This document shows positions 17,494-28,300 of a stretch of DNA of 64,000 bases, piece by piece (position 1 is the stretch's first letter; every line of letters begins with the position of its first letter). Made by a program: the position numbers and the translations under genes. Source of the stretch: JAGNDO01 sp963704975 (GTDB lineage Bacteria > Chloroflexota > Anaerolineae > Caldilineales > Caldilineaceae); assembly GCA_963704975.1 (NCBI GenBank), contig CAVPIK010000034.1, forward strand, positions 1-64,000, given 5' to 3'. Under the pieces are notes generated by a model. The model was not told where the DNA came from. It saw only the letters and a list, made by a program, of their open reading frames with translations, and made no database searches.

Positions 17494-18127
17494 CTACTCT
17501 ATACAATCCCCTGGGCCTGGGCGATGGTGAGGACGCTGGGCCGACTCTTCGCCTGCTGGGGGGAAGATCCAATCGGTCTTCAGCCAGAAACCGTCCAGGA
17601 CTTGGGACCGCAGAATGCCTTTTTCGGCAGGAATGGGTATCCATTCCCCGTCCACGCGGGTGAAAAAGACAGCGGTCTCGTCCAGGGGGTTGATCAGCCA
17701 ATACTCCCGCACCCCATAGCGGCCATAGTTGACCATCTTCTCGAATTCATCGTAGTGGCGGCTGCTGGGCGACACGATCTCCACGGCGATGTCCGGCGGG
17801 CCGGGGAAGAAGACCGTGCGGGCCAAGTGCAACCGCTCCGTTTGGATGAAAGAAACATCGGGCTGGAAGACGTTCTCTTCGGAAAGGCGGTAGGCCGTAT
17901 TTGACCCCATCACTTTGCCGAGATCGTTGGGCATCGACGAAATTTCTCATTGCCGCCTGAATCAACGACTGTACATCTTCATGCACAAAGGACGCGGGAG
18001 ATGCCATGACAAAGACTCCTTCGATCAGATCGGACTTGCGCTCGCTATGGGGATGGTCGATATATTGCCGGGCGCTCATGCGCTCGGTTTGGGGTGTATC
18101 GAAGAGGCTCTTCACCATCAAGGCCAT
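17494..18127 (-). CDS. Uma2/DUF820 family putative endonuclease (one frameshift)
   Basis: PD-(D/E)XK-fold family abundant in Chloroflexota and cyanobacteria, often near mobile DNA; biological role unclear. ATG 18127 (MALMVKSLFDTPQTERMSARQYIDHP). Conserved points: SDLIEGVFVMASPAS, VHEDV, PDVSFIQ, the catalytic-type PDIAVEIVSPSSRHYDEFEKMVNYGRYGVREYWLI. The frame changes near 17940. The family D...E-K pattern is present. Divergent from the methyltransferase gene. Confidence 0.8.
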
Positions 18128-18174
18128 GATCTTCCTCCGAGACAAAAACCAATCAAAATGGGGGACTGCCACGC

Positions 18175-18203
18175 TTGCAGGTTAAGTATATCACAGCTAT
18201 CAT
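18175..18203 (+). promoter_or_regulatory. Promoter for methyltransferase-galK
   Basis: TTGCAG (18175-18180), 17-nt spacer, TATCAT (18198-18203), followed by an AAGGTGG ribosome site before ATG 18244. Confidence 0.6.
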
Positions 18204-18243
18204 ACCAAGAAAGCCATGACTTTCTCAAGGTGGACATAATCAG

Positions 18244-19092
18244 ATGGATGAAGCCGTACGCCGTACCCTGCTCGACCTCAACCGCATCTTCTACGCGTCC
18301 ACCGCGGACGAGTTCAGCGCCACCCGGCAGCAGCCCTGGCCCGGTTTCGACGGCATTTTACCCTACATTCCCCCCGGCGTGAAAGGGCAACCCCTCCGCG
18401 TGCTGGACGTGGGCTGCGGCAACGGACGCTTCGCCAGCTATCTGGCCGACCAGGGTCTGGCCGTGGACTACACCGGCGTCGACGCCAGCCCCGCCTTGTT
18501 GGACCTGGCCCGCAGCCAGACCGGGGATCTTTCTGGGGTGAGCACAACCTATCGGCAAGCAGACCTGGCTGACCCTGAGTGGGCTATCGGGTTGACGACC
18601 GGGGGGCTTTACGACCTGGTCGCTTGTTTCGCCACCTTCCACCACCTGCCCGGCCTGGATCTGCGCCAGCGTGTGCTGATGGACCTGGCCCAACTCACCG
18701 CCCCCGGCGGGATCATCGCCGTCTCCTATTGGCAATTTCTCAGCGCCGACCGCTTCCAGGCCAAGCTGGCCGACTGGGCCGAGATCGGCCTCAGCGAGGA
18801 CCAGGTTGACCCCGGCGACGCCCTCCTGCCCTGGAAGCGCGGCCCCCACATCCTGCGCTACGTCCACCAGATCGAAGACGCCGAAGCCCGCCACCTGGCC
18901 GCCGCCGCCCATCTGCCCATCCTCCACACCTTCCGCGCCGACGGCAAGGAAGGGAATTTGAATTTGTATCATGTGTTGGGGGGGCGAATTGACTGCGAGG
19001 GGCGAGGGTTGACACAAACTAATCTCCCAATCGCCCAATCTCAAAAATCAACCAATCCACCAATCCACAAATCAACAAACAAACCAAACCTC
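18244..19092 (+). CDS. Trm9-like SAM-dependent methyltransferase, open into galK
   Basis: Class I methyltransferase. The start MDEAVRRTLLDLNRIFYAST leads to ADEFSATRQQPWPGF, a signature reminiscent of Trm9/ALKBH8-type tRNA methyltransferases (TRxxPWP). The SAM site is VLDVGCGNGRFASYLA (about residues 51-66), then DYTGVDASPALLDLA and FATFHHLPG. In eukaryotes Trm9 methyl-esterifies the cm5U made by Elongator/Elp3, and an elp3 gene lies 0.9 kb away on the opposite strand. No stop codon occurs before galK: the frame continues through a CCAATC word tract (about 19008-19092) into galactokinase. A generic small-molecule methyltransferase remains possible. Confidence 0.78.
19008..19092 (+). repeat. 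Single word-repeat arm between methyltransferase and galK
   Basis: CCAATC/CAATCCACAAATC words without a complementary left arm. It is open in the methyltransferase frame and would encode a Pro/Ser/Asn linker. Confidence 0.75.
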
Positions 19093-20262
19093 ATGGACAA
19101 ACGAACGAACGACATCATCGCATCATTTTTAGAGCAGTTTGACGGCAAACCCACCCATCTCTCCATTGGACCGGGGCGGGTCAACCTGATCGGCGAGCAC
19201 ACGGACTATAACGACGGCTTTGTGCTGCCCGTGGCCATCGAGCATGACGTGCGCCTGGTCTATCGCCGCCGGGACGACCGCACGGTGCGCCTCTATTCCC
19301 TGGAATTCGACGCCTGGGCCGAGTTCAGCCTGGACAGCCTGGTCTATGACGAAAAGCTCTTTTGGGCCAACTATGTCATGGGCGTGGCCTGGGCCCTGCA
19401 AGAGCGGGGCATTGAATTGACCGGGCTGGAAGGCGTGGTCAGCGGCAACGTGCCCCGAGGCTCCGGCCTGAGCAGCTCGGCGGCGTTGGAAGTCTGCTGC
19501 GCCCGGGCCTTTCTGCAAGCCGCTGGCGTGGAACTGCCCGGCCCCCAAATCGCCCTGGCCACCCAGCAGGCGGAGAACAAGTTTGTCGGCGTCAACTCCG
19601 GCATCATGGACCAGTTCATCAGCGTCATGGGCCAGGCGGACCACGCCCTGCTCATCGACTGCCGCAGCCTGGACTATCAGCTGATCCCCTTCCCCAAGGG
19701 AGCGGCCCTGGTCATCGGCAACACCAGGGCCAGCCGTTCCCTGGCCGGCAGCGCCTACAATCAGCGCCGCACCGAATGTGAAGCCGGGGTGGCCGTCCTC
19801 AAAACCGTACTCCCCGCCATCACCGCCCTGCGGGATGTGACCAGCGCCCAGCTTGAGGCCCACAAAGATCTGCTGGACCCGGTGGTCTATCGCCGCTGCC
19901 GCCATGTGGTCAGCGAAAACGAGCGGGTGATCGCCACCACCGAGGCCCTGGCCGCCGGGGATCTGGAAACCGTGGGCGAGCTGATGAACGCCAGCCACGC
20001 CAGCCTGCGCAACGACTACGAAGTCAGCAGCCCGGCCCTGGATGCCATGGTGGACGCCATGCGCAGCGCCCCCGGCGTCCTGGGTGCCCGGTTGACCGGG
20101 GCCGGCTTTGGCGGTTGCGCCGTCGCCCTGGTCCCCGCCGGCGGCGAGGAAGCCGTCTCCAACGCCATCTATCACCACTACCCCCAAGCCACCAGCACCT
20201 GGCCCGATGTCTACATCAGCCCCCCCAGCATCGGATCACGGGTGATGGAGATTCGGTTCTAG
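19093..20262 (+). CDS. galK: Galactokinase
   Basis: GHMP kinase phosphorylating galactose at C1 (Leloir pathway). Intact 389 residues from ATG 19093. Motifs: GRVNLIGEHTDYNDGFVLP (galactokinase signature), the ATP loop VPRGSGLSSSAALEV, VGVNSGIMDQFISVMG, and the C-terminal LTGAGFGGCAVAL. It could be translated alone or as a fusion with the upstream methyltransferase, because no stop separates them. No other gal gene is in the window. Confidence 0.96.
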   Translation: MDKRTNDIIASFLEQFDGKPTHLSIGPGRVNLIGEHTDYNDGFVLPVAIEHDVRLVYRRRDDRTVRLYSLEFDAWAEFSLDSLVYDEKLFWANYVMGVAWALQERGIELTGLEGVVSGNVPRGSGLSSSAALEVCCARAFLQAAGVELPGPQIALATQQAENKFVGVNSGIMDQFISVMGQADHALLIDCRSLDYQLIPFPKGAALVIGNTRASRSLAGSAYNQRRTECEAGVAVLKTVLPAITALRDVTSAQLEAHKDLLDPVVYRRCRHVVSENERVIATTEALAAGDLETVGELMNASHASLRNDYEVSSPALDAMVDAMRSAPGVLGARLTGAGFGGCAVALVPAGGEEAVSNAIYHHYPQATSTWPDVYISPPSIGSRVMEIRF

Positions 20263-20347
20263 AGGATGAGATAGAGATTGGAGATAGAGATAGAGGTAGC
20301 TACAAATCACCCGATCTCTATCTCTCCACTCTATCTCTATCTCTCCC
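20262..20347. repeat. Word-repeat hairpin, GAGATAGAGAT type
   Basis: GATAGAGA words, a TAGCTA-like centre, then TATCTCTATC words, between galK and the sigma factor gene. Confidence 0.85.
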
Positions 20348-20369
20348 CCGCCACACGAAAGCCAGCACA

Positions 20370-21059
20370 ATGACAGCCCGTTCAATGACCGATCTGGATC
20401 TGAATACGGTGGTGGAGCAGTGCCGACGCGAGGCGAAGGTGGACCGCGCCCAGGAGTTGGGCTATTGCTTTGAACTCTTCCGCCGGGCCTTGGAGGAGCG
20501 ATTGGATGGGGCGTGGGCGGCCATTGAGACCCAATATGGCCGGTTGATCCTGACCTGGCTCTACGCCACGTCCAAGGGGCCGGCCATGGACCCGGAAGAG
20601 GCCGACGAGCTGAAGATGCAGGCCCTGGCCAAGTTCTGGCGCACCCTCACCCGGCGGCCCATGCACTTGGCCTCTCGGTTCGAGCATGTGGGCGGACTGC
20701 TGCGCTACCTGCACCAGTGCGCGGTGACCACGGTGCTGGACCAACGGCGCAAGGATCAGCGCTACGCCCGCCTGCAAGAGCGGGTGGAAAAAGAGCGCTC
20801 CGTGCTCGCCTTTCACCCTGCCCCGGACCACGACAGCCTGGATCGGGTCTATCGCCAGGATCGGGTGGAGCAGATCTTCGCCTGGTTTCGCCAAGAGGTG
20901 GCAGATCCCCAAGAGCAACTCCTCCTGCATCTCTCTTTTGAACAAGACATGACCCCCGCCCAGATCGCCCAAGCCTATCCCGACCACTTCGCCGACGTCA
21001 ACGAAGTGCGCCGGGTCAAGGAACGGGTGTTGAAGCGAGCGAAGCGGGCGTTTGCGTAG
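20370..21059 (+). CDS. RNA polymerase sigma factor, ECF-like
   Basis: 229 residues, intact. Region 2 is seen at about residues 70-130 (EADELKMQALAKFWRTL ... HVGGLLRYLHQCAVTTVLDQRRKDQR, matching the promoter-melting helix and the conserved D-x-x-R-R). Region 4 is at about 175-229 (DPQEQLLLHLSFEQDMTPAQIAQAYPDHF ... VRRVKERVLKRAKR, helix-turn-helix). Longer N-terminus than a minimal ECF factor. The next genes encode a zinc-finger protein and a TPR-CHAT protease, so it likely belongs to a membrane-independent signalling switch. Promoter specificity is suggested by the motif repeated at 21162, 25214 and 29646. Confidence 0.82.
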   Translation: MTARSMTDLDLNTVVEQCRREAKVDRAQELGYCFELFRRALEERLDGAWAAIETQYGRLILTWLYATSKGPAMDPEEADELKMQALAKFWRTLTRRPMHLASRFEHVGGLLRYLHQCAVTTVLDQRRKDQRYARLQERVEKERSVLAFHPAPDHDSLDRVYRQDRVEQIFAWFRQEVADPQEQLLLHLSFEQDMTPAQIAQAYPDHFADVNEVRRVKERVLKRAKRAFA

Positions 21060-21152
21060 TGAGTGATGAGTAATGAGTGCTGAGCGTCATGCGTGTCGCG
21101 TACGTCTCACATCATCGCACTCATTACTCATTACTCATCACTCATTACTCTC
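21059..21152. repeat. Word-repeat hairpin, GAGTAATGAGT type
   Basis: GAGTGATGAGTAATGAGTG words and complementary ACTCATTACTCA words around a CGTACG-like centre. A related arm recurs at 35420-35450. Confidence 0.85.
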
Positions 21153-21161
21153 TTCCCTCCA

Positions 21162-21192
21162 TGGCGGAACCCGCCTCTTCCTTGCGTTGAGT
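21162..21192 (+). promoter_or_regulatory. Shared motif site A (candidate alternative-sigma promoter)
   Basis: TGGCGG at 21162-21167, exactly 17 nt, then CGTTGAGT at 21185-21192, upstream of the zinc-finger/CHAT operon. CGTT-type -10 elements are common for ECF sigma factors. Confidence 0.6.
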
Positions 21193-21263
21193 GATGCAGC
21201 ACCAACATCACCTCCCCCATGACGATGGGCCTCCGCATGGGCATTGACGGAAGGGCAGAAACC

Positions 21264-22041
21264 ATGACAACTCGGAACAATCCAATGACGAATCTCTGCA
21301 TTGCCCCCAACGAAATCCAGGATGGCGATCTGCTGGCCTATGTTGACGGCGCGGCCTCGGCCGTGGTGACCGATCACCTGGGCCGATGTGCGGCCTGCCA
21401 GGCAGATGCCGCCGCCCTGGCCGCGCTCGACGCCGAGTTGGTCGCCGCCCTCTTCCGCGCCGCCTGCCCGCCCACGGAGGATCTGCTGGCCTATCAGGTC
21501 AACCTGCTGGGCACGGGCGAGCAGGCCCAGATCCGGCTGCATGTGCAGACCTGCGGCCACTGCCAAGGCGAGTTGGCCGAGTTGGCCGCCGTGCCCTGCC
21601 ATCGTCAGCACCCTCAGCCTGCCCGCCCGTGTGTTCGATGCGGGCCGACGCTGGCTCGACGCCGTTTTGGTCATGCCCGCGGCCCAGCCTGCCCTGCAAT
21701 GGCGGGGAGATGAACTGAGCAGCCTGGTCTATCAAGCCGGCCCCTTTCAGATCATCCTGGCCAAGGTGCCGCCTGTGGTGGCCGAGAATATTTGGCAGAT
21801 CGAGGGGCAGCTTTTGGCGAGCGACCCCTCGGACGACGCCGGGGATCTGGCGAATTTGCTCAACCAAGCCGATGTCCAAGTCACCTTGCTGAAAGAGAAC
21901 CCCGCCCCCGTCCCCGTGGCCCAGGACACGGTGGACGATCTGGGCTTCTTCCTCTTGGAAGGGGTGGAGTCGGGCACCTATGTGCTCCAAATCGACACCC
22001 CCACCACCACCATCCGCCTGGCCGATTTCAAGATTCCATGA
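21264..22041 (+). CDS. Double zinc-finger protein, candidate anti-sigma factor (one frameshift)
   Basis: Start ATG 21264 with GGAAGGG upstream (ATG 21285 is also possible). The N-terminal half has two zf-HC2-like motifs, HLGRCAACQ and HVQTCGHCQ (H-x3-C-x2-C), each preceded by an EDLLAY/GDLLAY helix, the ligand set of zinc-binding anti-sigma domains. The frame changes near 21605. The C-terminal half is a beta-rich carboxypeptidase-regulatory-like segment (IWQIEGQLLASDPSDDAG ... GTYVLQIDTPTTTIRLADFKIP). No transmembrane helix is seen, so it is probably cytosolic. Its stop overlaps the start of the CHAT gene (ATGA). Placement right after a sigma gene supports an inhibitor role. Confidence 0.75.
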
Positions 22042-24964
22042 GCGATCCCCAAGCGGACGCCGGGGCAGATGGCCAAGTCGTGGCGCGTTTGTTGGACGCG
22101 TACGGGCAGGCCGACTTCCCCGCCGTGTTGGCTGATGTGCGCGCCCACATCAATCTGGACATCGTGCGCATCCTGGCCCGCCGGGTCAGTTCGGAACTGT
22201 TGCGCAACGCTCACCGGGCCTTGGAGATCGCCCTGATCACCCAGGCCGCTGCCCGCCTCGTGGATGACCCCGTTGATGCCCCCACCGCGCTTGCCCTGGC
22301 CGACTGGGTGCAAGGCAACGCCCTCTACTACCTTTCCCGCTACGACGAAGCCCTGAATGCCTATCGCCGGGCCGAGGCGCATCTACGCCCAGCAAGGCCA
22401 AACCCGCCGGGTGATCGGTCTGCGCATCAGCCAGATGGGCGTGATCCAGGAGATGGGCGACTATCGGGCCGCCCTGGCCCTGGCGCAGGAGGCCCGAACC
22501 CAATGTCTGGCCATGGGCGAGGCGGCCCGCGGCGAACTGGCCGTCTTGGAGATGAATGTGGGGTCCGCCTATCAACAGTTGGGCGAACCGGATCAGGCCT
22601 TGGCCGCCTATGAGCGGGGCCGAGATCTCTTTGTGGCCCTGGGCGATCAGGTGCAGACCGCCCGCATGGACATCAACCGGGCCAATGTGCTCGAAGAGAT
22701 GGACCAGTTTGACCGGGCCGAGTCTTTGCTCTTGGACGCCCGAACCATCCTGGTCGAGACCGAGCAGCACCAAGAGGTGGCCCGGGCGGATCTCAACCTG
22801 GGGCGGCTGGCCTATCGCCGGGGCCAATATCAGAGCGCCCTGCACCGGCTGGAGGAGGCCCGCAGCGGCTTCGCCGCCATCCCCAACCCCACGGATGTGG
22901 CCCTGGTCGATCTCTACCGCTCCTTTGTCTATCGAGAGCTCAACCTGCTCCACGAGACCATCACCCTGGCCGGTCAGTCTTTGCGCCGATCCAGCACGGG
23001 CTGGCAGCGTGCCCAGGCGTTGATGGTCCAGGGTGTCGGCTATCAGCGCCTGGGCATCTTCCCCGAAGCCGACCGCTTGCTGGCCAAGGCCCGACGGCTG
23101 CTCTATCAACAAAAGGCCCATGTGCGGGTCACTCTGCTGGACGCCGACCGGGCGCAGCTTGCCCTGGCCCAGGGACGGCCCCAGACCGCCCGCCGCCTGG
23201 CCCGCCGGGTGGCCGGACAGATCGACCCCGCGGCCTGGCCCAGCCTGTCGGCCCGGCTGCATCTGATCCAGGCCCGCTGCCTGCTGGCCGAGGATGCGTC
23301 CTCCGTCCTGGCCGCGGCCCAGGTGCAGAGCGCCCTGGCCATCCTCCAGCGCCACCCCGTGGCGGATCTGAGCATTCAGGCCCATCATCTCCAGGCCCAG
23401 ATCCACGAGCGCCAGGGCCACTTTGAGCTGGCCTGCCAGGAATTGCGCACGGCCATCCAAGGGGTGGAAAGTCTGCGCGCCCGGCTGCCTGTGGACGAAT
23501 TTCAGATGGGCTTTATGGAGGACAAGCTGCCCCTGTACGCCGACCTGATCCGGCTGAATCAGCGCACGGGCACCCCGGATCAGGTGTTGTTTGCCCTCAA
23601 CCTGGCCTCGTCCGCCCCCCTTTCACACCTGGGACCGGCCACAGACGCCGGCACCGGGGAGATTTCCGCAGCAGATCGACATTTGCAAAGCCAGATCCAG
23701 ACTTTGCGCGAGCAGTGGCATTGGGTGCAATCCAAGTTGGAGCGCCCCTTCGATGTCACGGATGATGTCAAGTCCCGGCAGGCAGAGCGGGGACGAGGAT
23801 CTGCCCAAGCGCCTGGCCCATGTGGAGGAGCGCCTGGCCGAGCTGACCCGCCGCCGCCAGGTGCGGCGTAACCGGGGCAGCGCCCCGCCGTCGGTGGCCG
23901 CCTTCGCCCCCCAGGCGGATCTGGGCGAACATGCCCAGGATTTTGCCCGCGACCTGCGCGCCCGCCTGGGATCCGACGAGCTGTTGCTCCACTATTTTGT
24001 GGCCCAGGGGCACTTTCATGTGGTGGTGGTGAGCCAAGAGCGCACCCGTTTGGTCTCGGATTTGGTGCCCGAAGGGGCGTTGATGCGCCTGTTGCGGGCC
24101 TGGCGCTTCCAGATGGAGCATGTGAGCAGCCGGGGCGGCACCGAGGGCATGGGCACCGTGACCGCCCTGCTTTCACGCCTCCACGCCGGGCTGATCGCCC
24201 CCCTGGCCGACGCCTTGGTCGGTCGCAAACGGGTCTATCTGGTCCTGCCCCCCGGCTGGCATGATCTGCCCGTGGCCGCTTTTTTTGATGGAAAAGAACA
24301 CCTTGTCGCCCATCACGAATTTGTCCACCTCTCCGCCCCGGATGTGTTGTTGCACCCGGTGGCCCCAGAACCCGCTCAAAATTCTGGCCGCGGGCAGGCC
24401 TTGATCCTGGGCTACAGCGACGGGGACCGTCTGCACCATTCCCCGGCGGAGGCCCGACAGGTGGCCGCCACCCTGGCCCCGGCCCTGGCCACCCAGGTGC
24501 TGGTGGAGGAAGCCGCCAGCATGGACGCCTTCCGCCAGGCCAGCCAATCCTGCACCCTGCTGCACCTGGCCACCCACGCCCTCTTCCGCCCGGACAACCC
24601 CCTCTTCTCGTGGATGCGTCTGGCCGACGCCCGCTTGACCGTGGCCGATCTCTACGAGATCTCCCTGCCCATGCGCCCCCTGGTCGTGCTCAGCGCCTGC
24701 GAGACCGGGCGGGGACAGCCCCGGGGCGGCGGCTTGCTGGGCATGGGCCGGGGCTTCCTGGCCGCGGGGGCCACGGGATTGGTGGTCAGCCTGTGGAAAG
24801 TGGCGGATCAGGCCTCTGCAAATTTGATGGTTGATTTTTATGCCGATCTAGTCCACAATAACCTCTCCCACCCCGGCGCTGCTTTGCGGGCGGCCCAACT
24901 TCAAGCCATGCAGCGCACTCCTCACCCGTTCACCTGGGCCGGATTTATCAATATCCAAGGGTAA
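22038..24964 (+). CDS. TPR-CHAT caspase-like protease (two frameshifts)
   Basis: About 975 residues. The N-terminal two thirds consist of TPR-like helical pairs (YYLSRYDEALNAYRRAEA, MGDYRAALALAQEAR, LGEPDQALAAYERGRDLF, MDQFDRAESLLLDAR, RGQYQSALHRLEEAR and more). The C-terminal CHAT peptidase domain has the catalytic His in LLHLATHALF (about residue 845) and Cys in VVLSACETGRG (about 886), then LAAGATGLVVSLWKV. Frame changes are near 22375 and 23780. CHAT proteases cut specific partner proteins; in type III-E CRISPR loci a TPR-CHAT enzyme cleaves an anti-sigma-like protein and frees a sigma factor. The translational overlap with the zinc-finger gene suggests a comparable partner here. No CRISPR component is present. 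Confidence 0.88.
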
Positions 24965-25345
24965 CGACCCAACCTCACTCCCAGTCTCCCGTTGAGGAAC
25001 CCTTACCCACGAGTTTGGGCGATCCGCTTCGTTTCGGTCAATGACGTCAACACCAAGGATTGGGGGAGGCGGACAGTCGGGAAACCCGTGAACGGGTTTC
25101 GTCTACGGCGATCCTGCTGCTTATGCGGCGATCCTGGCTCGTCGTCCCCAACCTGGGGGCAGGCTGGGAGGGGGTGGCAGTTCCATCTCAAGGCTGAAAT
25201 TGATCGTCCCCCCTGTCCGCGAGTCTTCCCTCCCTTCGTTGAGTAGATCAACCTGTACCGCCACCCTATCAACGCATCACCTGCCCCGCCGGCCATGCCG
25301 GGCGGTGGAGTACTCACGACGACACTTTTTTCAAGGAGCCATCCC
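24965..25345. other. Intergenic region before the first giant surface protein
   Basis: 380 bp without a convincing gene. It holds motif site B (25214-25244) and a CAAGGAG ribosome site at its end. No hairpin of the word-repeat type is seen. Confidence 0.6.
25214..25244 (+). promoter_or_regulatory. Shared motif site B (candidate alternative-sigma promoter)
   Basis: TGTCCG at 25214-25219, 17 nt, CGTTGAGT at 25237-25244, about 100 nt before the giant-protein start codon. Confidence 0.6.
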
Positions 25346-28300
25346 ATGTTTTTCCCCACCCTGCTTCTAAATCGCTCCCATGTTTTGGGGAGCCGAACCG
25401 CGCGAGTGGCCACGGTGTTGACCCTGGCCTTCTTCCTGCTTATCTTGCTGCCTGCTGCGGCCCTGGCCCAAAGCGACGCGCCGGTTGCCGATCTGGGCGT
25501 TGCCCCCACAGCCATCGACGGCCACAACTGCGGCGGCGTCGTCAACCCGGATCGGGCCAGCCTCGACCTGGACCCCAACGGTCCTTTCAGCGTCCTCGAC
25601 CTGGGCGGGGATGCCAATGCGCCCCTGGCCCAGTGTGACGTGGGCTGCTACAAAGGCCACATCGGCGTGCTCTATCGCGGGGAATCCAGCGTCTACACCC
25701 TGACCCTGCGCAACGAGGGCACGCTGGTGGTTCACGCCCCCCTGGTGGTCACCGACACCCTGCCCGCAGGGTTAAAGTACACCGGCTTCGAGGGCAGCGG
25801 TTGGACCTGCCGCCTGGTCACCGGCCAGACCGAGAGCGGGGACGTGGTGTGCGAAAGCCAGAGCGAGCTCAAAGTCGGCGAGGAACGCAGCGTGCAGGTC
25901 TTCGTCAACGTGGAGGAGATCCGCCGCCGCCCTGATCACCAACCGGGCCAGGGTGCGCATCAACGGGGATCTCAACCCCAACAACGACGAGGCCCAGGTT
26001 CCGGCGGATGTCTACCACCGGTCCGATCTGGGGGATGCGCCGGACAGCATGTTCAACCACCTGGGCATCACCAACACGGCCTATGCCGGGGTGCCGGGCC
26101 GCTTCCCCACGGTCTGGGATCTGCCCGACACGGCCCCGGCCAGCGCGGCCAGCGGTCCCCTCCATCTGGATCCGCGCATGGCTTGGCTGGGCCTGCGGGT
26201 GACCATCGAACCCGAAGCCGACCAGGGACCGGACCAGGACATCGGCAACAACATCCTCAACAAAGGGCTGGACGTGGCCGACCAAGACCAGGGCGACGAT
26301 GGCTGGCTCAACCGAGAGCGTGGCCTTCGAGGATTGCCGGGAAGCCTCCCTCTCCGTGCGGGTGGCCAAACAGCCCAACGCCCAGCCCGGTCGTCTCTAT
26401 CTCAACGTCTGGTCGACGGCAACCGGGACGGGGATTGGGCCGACGCCAAGTCCTGTCCGCCGCCGGTCACCGGCGGCCAGACCTTCGCCTCCGAGTGGAT
26501 CGTACGCGATTTCCTGGTGGACACCAGCTTGATCACGGCGGGTTTCTATGACTATGTGGTGGGTACCGGGCTGGTCATGGACGACAAGCCCGGTGAGCCG
26601 GCCTGGGTACGCTTCACCCTCAGCGAGCAGAAGGCTGTGGTGATTCCGGGCCAAAACTATGGCGACGGTCGCGGCCCCCGAGAGCCCGCCGCCTTCGCCC
26701 TGGGCGAGACCGAAGACTATCTGCATGTGCCCGGGGATCAGCCCCAGATCGATCTGCACAAGAGCCTCCTGGCCAACCAAAACGGCGACACCGCCCAGGT
26801 GCTCGACTATGCCGTCCTGCCCGGCGAGGCGCTTTTCTACAGCCTGGATCTGGCCTCGGTGGACCAGAAATCCTACCAAGTGACGATCACCGACACCCTG
26901 CCCGCAGGGCTGATCGCCACGGAAGCCACCGCCCAGAGCGGTTCCGCCGCCATCGTGGATGACGGGCGCAAAGTGGTGTGGAAAGCCGACCTTGGCGGCA
27001 ACACAGAAACCTTCGCCACCCGCCTGCTGATCCGGGCCAAAGTCTCGGACCGGGTAAACTGCGATGACGTGCTGATCAACCGGGCAATCTGGAGCAGCCA
27101 GGGCGCGGTCGGCACCAGCAACCCGGTCACGGTGATGCTGGCCTGCCGGGATCTGGGGGATGCGCCGGACAGCACCAACCACTTCTCCGCCACGGGCGGC
27201 GGGGCCATGACCGCGTATACGGGCGTCCCCGCCCGCTTCCCCACCGTGGCCGATGGACCGGGCGCGCCCGGTCCCTTCCACCGCCTCGCCCTCCCCTTCC
27301 ACCTGGGCCGGGCGGTCAGCTTGGAAGTTGAGGCCGACACTGGGCCGGACACGGACGGGGTCAACAACATCCAGCCCCCGGCCAACTTGGCCGACCAAGA
27401 TCGCCACGACGACGGGCTGGATCTGGCCTCGGCCAGCTTCACCCATTGCAAACCCGGCGAACTCAAGGTCGAAATCTTCATCTCCCCCCTGGCCGTTGTC
27501 CATGTTGGCCGAGACTGGAAAAGGTGGGCTATCTCAACATCTGGCTGGACAGCAACCGCAACGGCAGTTGGGGCGACATCGACACCTGCGGCACCGGCGG
27601 CCCCAGCATTTTCGACACCCCGGAGCACATCGTCATCGACCACCCGGTCGACGCCGCCACCCTGGGGCCGGGGCTGCACACTTTGCTCATCCCCACCAGT
27701 GGCCCAGTCTCTTGGCCTGAGGAAAGGGCGGACCAGCCTGTTTGGGCACGTATCAGCCTCAGCGAACGTCCCGCGGATAAGGGGGCCGGGGGCTATGGCG
27801 ACGGGCGTGGTCCCTTGGGTGGCTTCCTGCTTGGGGAGACCGAGGACTATCTGATCCTGCCCGTGGACCAGCGCCAGCCGGATCTGGTGGTGCGCAAGCA
27901 GGGGCGCATCCTGCCTGAGCTTGGCAGTGTGATTCCGCGCAAGGGATGACGGCGGGGCGGGCTGGGTAATCCGTTGGGCTATCGACTATGCCAACATGGG
28001 TAGCGCGGACGCCGTCAACGTGCATGTGGACGGACAAGTTTGAAGTCCCCCAAAGTCTGGTCAGTGAGCGCAGTGTGCCCGCTTTCCCGGTCACCCAGCC
28101 CGCCGCCCAGTACCTCGACTATACCCTGGGCACCCTTGGCGTGGGCCAAGACCGGTGCGATTCTGATCTCCACCCGTGTCATCGCCTGGACTACCCCGCC
28201 GGGGACCATGCTGACCAACACCGTCCGCATCACCAGCGACACCCCGGACGCCAACCCGAACGACAACCTACGCACGGTCACCCTCACCGTGCCCCTGCTG

